Shown here one piece after another: positions 59,769-64,000 of a DNA stretch of 64,000 nt (within the stretch, counting starts at the first letter, position 1; every line of letters starts with the position of its first letter). Origin of the DNA: Candidatus Nitrosocosmicus oleophilus (lineage in GTDB: Archaea > Thermoproteota > Nitrososphaeria > Nitrososphaerales > Nitrososphaeraceae); NCBI RefSeq assembly GCF_000802205.1, contig NZ_CP012850.1:310001-374000 (forward strand), written 5' to 3'. A program made the position numbers and the translations under genes. Under the pieces are notes generated by a model, which did no database searches, was not told the origin of the DNA, and was given only the letters and a program-made list of their open reading frames with translations.

Positions 59769-60500
59769 ATGGGTAATTTTACACTACATTGTGTTGGCTG
59801 TGGTCCTGGTGATCCCGATTTACTAACTTTGAAAGCAATCAATATCATAAAAAATGCTGATGTGATTTATACCCCAACCGCGAGAGAGAACAAACCCAGT
59901 GTTGCATTGTCAATAGTCGAAAAATTCCTAGTCAAAGAAACTGAAATTCGTCAATTAATATTTCCTATGGTAAAAGATTATGAGAAATTAAGAGAACATT
60001 GGAAGAGTAATGCCAAAGAAATAGCAGATGCGGTCAGAAATGGAAAAAAAGCTGTTTATTTAACCGTAGGTGATCCATCTCTTTACAGTACTTGGATATA
60101 TATTCATAAAGAAATGTGTAAGACACATAAGGACATTGAGATAGAGATAGTACCAGGAATAACATCCATTTTCTCGTTTTCTGCAGAAATTAAAACTCCA
60201 ATAGGAGAAGGAGAGGAGATAATAGGAATAATCCCAGCATGCTATAACCTGGACAGATTAAAGATAGCAGCAGAATGCTGCGATACACTTGTTTTTTTAA
60301 AGGACGGTCGATATTTTAATAATGTAATAGACATACTAATGGAATCAAGTTTTCCAGAGGATTCGGATATTTTTATTGCTGAAGATGTCTCCACCGATAA
60401 TGAAACATTACAAAAAAGGAAGCTTGTTGACGTGGCAAAAAACAAAAATGAAAACAATGATAAGTACTTTTCAATAATGATAGCCAAAAAGAAAAAATGA
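59769..60500 (+). CDS. cbiL: Cobalt-precorrin-2 C20-methyltransferase
   Basis: 243 residues. CVGCGPGDPDLLTLKAINII is the N-terminal SAM-dependent tetrapyrrole methylase motif; AVYLTVGDPSLYSTWIYI and EIVPGITSIFSFSAE are the second and third. FLKDGRYFNNVI follows. Adds the C20 methyl group to the cobalt-corrin ring. It overlaps cbiF by four bases (ATGA), so translation is coupled. Confidence 0.92.
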   Translation: MGNFTLHCVGCGPGDPDLLTLKAINIIKNADVIYTPTARENKPSVALSIVEKFLVKETEIRQLIFPMVKDYEKLREHWKSNAKEIADAVRNGKKAVYLTVGDPSLYSTWIYIHKEMCKTHKDIEIEIVPGITSIFSFSAEIKTPIGEGEEIIGIIPACYNLDRLKIAAECCDTLVFLKDGRYFNNVIDILMESSFPEDSDIFIAEDVSTDNETLQKRKLVDVAKNKNENNDKYFSIMIAKKKK

Positions 60501-61288
60501 TCCAAAAGAATACAGTTTATTTTGTAGGTTCAGGACCCGGAGACCCTGAATTAATTACAATAAAAGCAAAGAACCTTTTAGAAAACGCTGATGTAATAAT
60601 ATATTCAGGATCGTTATTAAATCCTGAATTACTGAGGTATGCTAAAAGAGATGCTCAATTATACGATGCAGCGAAATTAGACAGATTAGAAATATATGAA
60701 ATTCTAAAGGATTCTACAAGAAAGGGCAAGTTGGCGATTAGGTTTCATGATGGAGACCCAGCTATTTTTAGTACTATAAGAGAACAAATAGACAGATTAG
60801 AGAAAGATGAAATTGAATGTAGTGTTATTCCTGGAATTACTTCACTTCTTGGTGCAGCAGCATCGATGAATCTAGAATTAACTTTGCCTGGCATTACTCA
60901 AACAATAATCATAACTCGCGCAGAATTCAGAACACCTGTTCCAGACAGAGAGCGAATTTCAGAATTGTCAAAACATGGATCGACCATGGCATTTTATTTA
61001 AGCGTGCATTTACTTGAAAGGGTTATTGAAGAATTATTGAAGGGCGGAGTTTATACTAACGATACACCAGTTGCAATAATATTCAAAGCAACATGGAAAG
61101 ATCAAAAAATACTGAAGGGCACTCTTGGTACCATTACAAAGAAAGTCAAAGAAGAAAGGATTGTAAAAACTGCATTAATAGTGGTTGGAGATGTGATAGC
61201 ACCAAAAAAATATGAATTTTCCAAAGTTTATGATTCACAGTTTACCCATGGATATAGAAAAAGTAAAGAGAGTAGTTCTAGCTCTTAA
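60497..61288 (+). CDS. cbiF: Cobalt-precorrin-4 C11-methyltransferase
   Basis: 263 residues. VYFVGSGPGDPELITIKAKN, VIIYSGSLLNPELLRYAK, RFHDGDPAIFSTIREQ, SVIPGITSLLGAAAS and FYLSVHLLERVIEELL are all CbiF blocks; the IIYSGSLLNPE motif separates it from CbiL. Adds the C11 methyl group. Its stop overlaps the convergent small gene at 61285 by four bases. Confidence 0.93.
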   Translation: MIQKNTVYFVGSGPGDPELITIKAKNLLENADVIIYSGSLLNPELLRYAKRDAQLYDAAKLDRLEIYEILKDSTRKGKLAIRFHDGDPAIFSTIREQIDRLEKDEIECSVIPGITSLLGAAASMNLELTLPGITQTIIITRAEFRTPVPDRERISELSKHGSTMAFYLSVHLLERVIEELLKGGVYTNDTPVAIIFKATWKDQKILKGTLGTITKKVKEERIVKTALIVVGDVIAPKKYEFSKVYDSQFTHGYRKSKESSSSS

Positions 61289-61581
61289 TTGAGAGGGATA
61301 CGCTGTAATTCTTTTTGATTTACAGTCGCCCAAGCTCCCATACCTCGTCCCTCAGGTCCATTGAAATCTATAATTTGACTCAATATGATTTCTGTAGGAG
61401 CCATTGGAGGCCATAACATTGCAATATAATCGCCCTCATTACCTGGTTTATTCATATCAGCCAAAATTAATTTTTCTGTTTTCAAACCAGTATCACCAAG
61501 TCTTGATTTAACAGTTTCAAATAATTGCTTTTGACCATGAACTATCACATAAACATTTTTTTCGGTATCAATATTAGACAT
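61285..61581 (-). CDS. Small conserved-looking protein (98 aa)
   Basis: Sequence NVYVIVHGQKQLFETVKSRL, LILADMNKPGNEGDYIAMLW and PPMAPTEIILSQIIDFNGPE suggests a compact alpha/beta protein. Not recognised. ATG start with a TATA-like tataaaatgatt about 20 bases upstream. Convergent with the cobalamin operon and probably unrelated to it. Confidence 0.6.
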   Translation of the reverse strand: MSNIDTEKNVYVIVHGQKQLFETVKSRLGDTGLKTEKLILADMNKPGNEGDYIAMLWPPMAPTEIILSQIIDFNGPEGRGMGAWATVNQKELQRIPLN

Positions 61582-61984
61582 ACTAAACCTAATACTGAGT
61601 ATTTATAAAATGATTACTAATCATCACCATTTCGTATTAAAAATCCCCGTCGGTACATTTTCATTATCATTTCTACCATCAAATCAACAATATATGTAAT
61701 TGAAAAATTAATCGTTTTGAAGAATTTATTACGAATTTCATGAGAAAAGATTAGGATCCATTGATACAATTATTCAGGATTTTCATTTATCATTGATTAT
61801 TCTTTTCTCAAAATATTAATGGTAAAAAAATAGTGGAAAATCAGAATAATTTGTAAATTTTGTATAGATTCACATAACTCGTTCGGAAAATACACTTATA
61901 GAAAAGAATGTTTAAATATATTCAAAATTCGTAAATACGAATTAAAAAACATTTAATACCATCCTTGATTAACTTAGATGCAAC
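61582..61984. other. Divergent intergenic region
   Basis: About 400 bases of AT-rich spacer between divergent small genes. No supported gene; the promoter of the 61985 gene is likely in tttaaatatattc near 61911-61923. Confidence 0.4.
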
Positions 61985-62248
61985 ATGACATTACCAAAGG
62001 GATTTGGTTCACAAACTAATACTAAAAAGAACAGAACATTTGATGAATGGTGGGCAACCGTACCCGGAGATTTGAAAACAAAAGCTCGCAAGGGCGATGA
62101 AGCCAACAAGGTTTTATTGAATCAGGTAAATTATGTATTACTTCATCTTCATCTTCAGGGTAAACATGATACAAAACCATCACATGAAGAATTGAAAGAC
62201 TGGCTTCATAGTGGTCAAGTAGACGTAATGCGTCAAATTAAAAAATAA
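61985..62248 (+). CDS. Small basic protein (87 aa)
   Basis: FDEWWATVPGDLKTKARKGD then VLLNQVNYVLLHLHLQGKHD and SHEELKDWLHSGQVDVMRQI. Helical, basic, with a conserved-looking WW pair. No family recognised; small proteins of this style recur in Thaumarchaeota. A long leader and a following run of nine T (62251-62259) suggest a strongly expressed monocistronic gene. Confidence 0.65.
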   Translation: MTLPKGFGSQTNTKKNRTFDEWWATVPGDLKTKARKGDEANKVLLNQVNYVLLHLHLQGKHDTKPSHEELKDWLHSGQVDVMRQIKK

Positions 62249-62250
62249 TA

Positions 62251-62259
62251 TTTTTTTTT
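62251..62259 (+). terminator. Oligo-T terminator
   Basis: Nine T directly after the 61985-62248 stop codon. Confidence 0.5.
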
Positions 62260-62354
62260 AAAGTAATATTTTTTTATTATATATTCAATATAACATAAAA
62301 ATAACAAAAATAAAATATATATAAATATACTATTAGATAAAAAGTATTCGAGTT

Positions 62355-63047
62355 TTGAAGAGAGGTAGTCACATAGCAATTTTCGATACTTTTAAAACTC
62401 ATCAAGCAAAATCAACTAGAGAATCCAAGAGACAAAGAGGAATAATAGCACATATAGCATTAGAAAAGAACCCTAGTGGAAAAACTAGGACTGCAATTGC
62501 TCATATTTTGGCCAAGAAATATGGCGTAGCCTGGCAAAATATTTACTCGGCTATTTTTAAAGATCTTGACGAGGTATTGATACCCGCAAACGTAGTAAAA
62601 GAGGGTGGCAGGTTGCCAATAAAAAGGGGTCCAAAAGCCCTTCAAATTGAAGGAATACCGTATTACGAGCTTACTAATACAGGCCTTATAATAGCATCAA
62701 CCATTGAGGAAACAGGCGACATTAGATTGCGAATGAAGCTGCTTGAGATTTATCTTTTAAATTCAAATGCGAATAATGCAAGTATTAATGAAAATAATAG
62801 TGTAATAAATGACGGAATTTTATTACTGTCACGCTATGCCCCGACCTTTATTTTGAAAATAATAAACGAGTACATTGTGGCATATAATCGTGGAGAAATA
62901 GAAAGACTAGATAAGCTTGACATTGAAAATCTTAAGAAGGTAATATCCAATCAAATAACGATTGAAAAAGAACTGGTGGATGCTTGCATGGTGTTATCTA
63001 ATGACAAGAAGGAAGTATTAAAGAACTTTATAGAAAAGATTAGTTAA
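62355..63047 (+). CDS. Winged-helix-like DNA-binding protein (230 aa)
   Basis: TTG start. Residues ~25-75 look like an HTH: GIIAHIALEKNPSGKTRTAI then AHILAKKYGVAWQNIYSAIF. PIKRGPKALQIEGIPYYELT may be the wing. The C-terminal half is helical (LRMKLLEIYLLNSN; LLLSRYAPTFILKIINEYIV). Probably a transcription regulator; no ligand site visible. Convergent with RNase Z across an 18-bp gap. Confidence 0.6.
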   Translation: MKRGSHIAIFDTFKTHQAKSTRESKRQRGIIAHIALEKNPSGKTRTAIAHILAKKYGVAWQNIYSAIFKDLDEVLIPANVVKEGGRLPIKRGPKALQIEGIPYYELTNTGLIIASTIEETGDIRLRMKLLEIYLLNSNANNASINENNSVINDGILLLSRYAPTFILKIINEYIVAYNRGEIERLDKLDIENLKKVISNQITIEKELVDACMVLSNDKKEVLKNFIEKIS

Positions 63048-63064
63048 TGAACAGCATTTTGATG

Positions 63065-63994
63065 CTATTTTAGGTAATGAACCGGTATTATTTTCAGATC
63101 AAATGCCAATTCGGTATGAAAGAATATTGATTTGGCCTCATATAATAAGACATTTAGATCTTTATATCTACTACTAAAGTGGGTCAGACATAATCTACGT
63201 ACAGAAGCCATCTTAGCTAGAGTTGCAGTTTCGATGGCAGTAGAATGGTAGGACTCTATTGCCTTTGTAAGTTCATTGGATGAGAATGTTGATTCGAAGA
63301 TCAGTAAATCACAATTTCTAAAAAAATCGCACAGACTGTCAGATGGACGCGTGTCTCCAGAAATACCAATTTTCCTACCAGGTCTTGTAGGACCAACTAT
63401 ATCATGAGAATAAAATAATTTATCATCATAAATAACATCTACACCTTTTTGAAGTGAGCCATATAATTCTCCTTCGGGAATACCTAATTCTTTTGCTCGT
63501 CCTACGTTGAATTTTCCGGGTCTATCATTTTCAAGCAAACAATATGCATATGAACAAATATTAGGACCATGTTCGGATTTACAGTATAATATCTTATAGT
63601 CCTTCTCCTCTACAATAGTTCCTTGAGAATTAGGAATTACATGAATGTCTAGTTGAAAAGTTAATTTAATCGGGAGCAATTTCATGTTCTCAACTAAGAA
63701 ATCATACAGTAGTTCTGGACCAAAAATATCAACCCCAGCCTTTCTACCCTGTAGTGATAGTGTTTGTAGAAAACCCAATATGCCTAAGATATGATCAGAG
63801 TGCATATGAGTAATGAATATCATAGTTTTCCTATTAAACCCCAATCCAGTACGAATAAAATTATATTGCATCCCCTCTCCAGCGTCAAAAATCAACAAAG
63901 TTCCATTTCTATTTACTACAAGAGAAGAAAGTGACCTGTCTTCTGCAGGCATCGCTGCAGATGTTCCAAGAAAAATAACTTCGAGATTCACCAT
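63065..63994 (-). CDS. rnz: Ribonuclease Z (tRNA 3'-end processing)
   Basis: 309 residues, full length. EVIFLGTSAAMPAEDRSLSS at the start, metal motif FITHMHSDHILGILGF (HxHxDH), SEHGPNICSYAYCL, the GRKIGISGDTRPSD block, LLIFESTFSS with the exosite-distal Glu, and the final LTHFSSRY. It removes 3' trailers from tRNA precursors; archaeal tRNAs without encoded CCA, like tRNA-Lys here, need it. Confidence 0.95.
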   Translation of the reverse strand: MVNLEVIFLGTSAAMPAEDRSLSSLVVNRNGTLLIFDAGEGMQYNFIRTGLGFNRKTMIFITHMHSDHILGILGFLQTLSLQGRKAGVDIFGPELLYDFLVENMKLLPIKLTFQLDIHVIPNSQGTIVEEKDYKILYCKSEHGPNICSYAYCLLENDRPGKFNVGRAKELGIPEGELYGSLQKGVDVIYDDKLFYSHDIVGPTRPGRKIGISGDTRPSDSLCDFFRNCDLLIFESTFSSNELTKAIESYHSTAIETATLAKMASVRRLCLTHFSSRYKDLNVLLYEAKSIFFHTELAFDLKIIPVHYLK

Positions 63995-64000
63995 ATAATG

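Overview
The window looks like a chromosomal segment of an AT-rich ammonia-oxidising archaeon (Nitrososphaeria/Thaumarchaeota). Evidence: archaeal information-processing genes (S6e, aIF2 gamma, topoisomerase VI A and B, RNase Z, an RqcH/NEMF homologue, deoxyhypusine synthases, AglB), an intron-containing tRNA-Lys, many TTG/GTG starts, short or absent leaders, and a large load of exported low-complexity proteins. The low GC, the FxLYD and PsbP-like exported proteins and the stand-alone copy of a sensor module seen in Nitrososphaerales kinases suggest a Nitrosocosmicus-like genome. That genus-level placement is inference.

Layout. (1) About 1-13.9 kb is a loosely packed accessory region of secreted or surface proteins: FxLYD repeats, GGGDS-repeat and Excalibur-like protein, PsbP-like paralogues, a Gln/Asn-rich curlin-like protein and an Asp-box protein. 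It also holds gene debris: a frameshifted P-II regulator, an MFS-like tail and an FMN-reductase head with an in-frame stop. Short dispersed repeats are scattered through it; several begin with a block nearly identical to the 3' end of the tRNA-Lys gene at 29.07 kb. (2) About 13.9-22.9 kb is an integrated mobile element: tyrosine recombinase, two zinc-ribbon proteins, two unknowns, an AAA+ helicase-like ATPase, a primase-like protein, a HEPN-like protein, and unknown cargo. (3) About 23.4-28.9 kb is a defence-like patch. It has an 892-residue protein joining an Mrr-like nuclease, a STAND-type NTPase, a Gly-rich repeat region and two zinc fingers, followed by an ApeA-like HEPN protein, with decayed small reading frames around both. 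tRNA-Lys(UUU) closes this side. (4) About 29.3-41 kb is mixed: a tandem duplication of a small exported protein, an XPD/DinG-like helicase, a SelB-like protein, a DEAD-box helicase, a thioesterase, a RibD-C-like reductase and more surface proteins. (5) About 41-64 kb is mostly core genome: FMN reductase, Dam-like methylase, topoisomerase VI operon, S6e-aIF2 gamma-PIN cluster, metallo-beta-lactamase protein, an AglB-cyclophilin fusion, divergent deoxyhypusine synthase paralogues, pyrI, CBS protein, rqcH, the cobalamin genes cbiT-cbiL-cbiF, a winged-helix protein and RNase Z.

The most unusual items are the Mrr-STAND-zinc-finger protein beside an ApeA-like gene, the oligosaccharyltransferase-cyclophilin fusion with a repeat linker full of N-glycosylation sequons, and the tRNA-3'-end-like dispersed repeats. 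All functional calls come from reading motifs by eye; no database search was possible.
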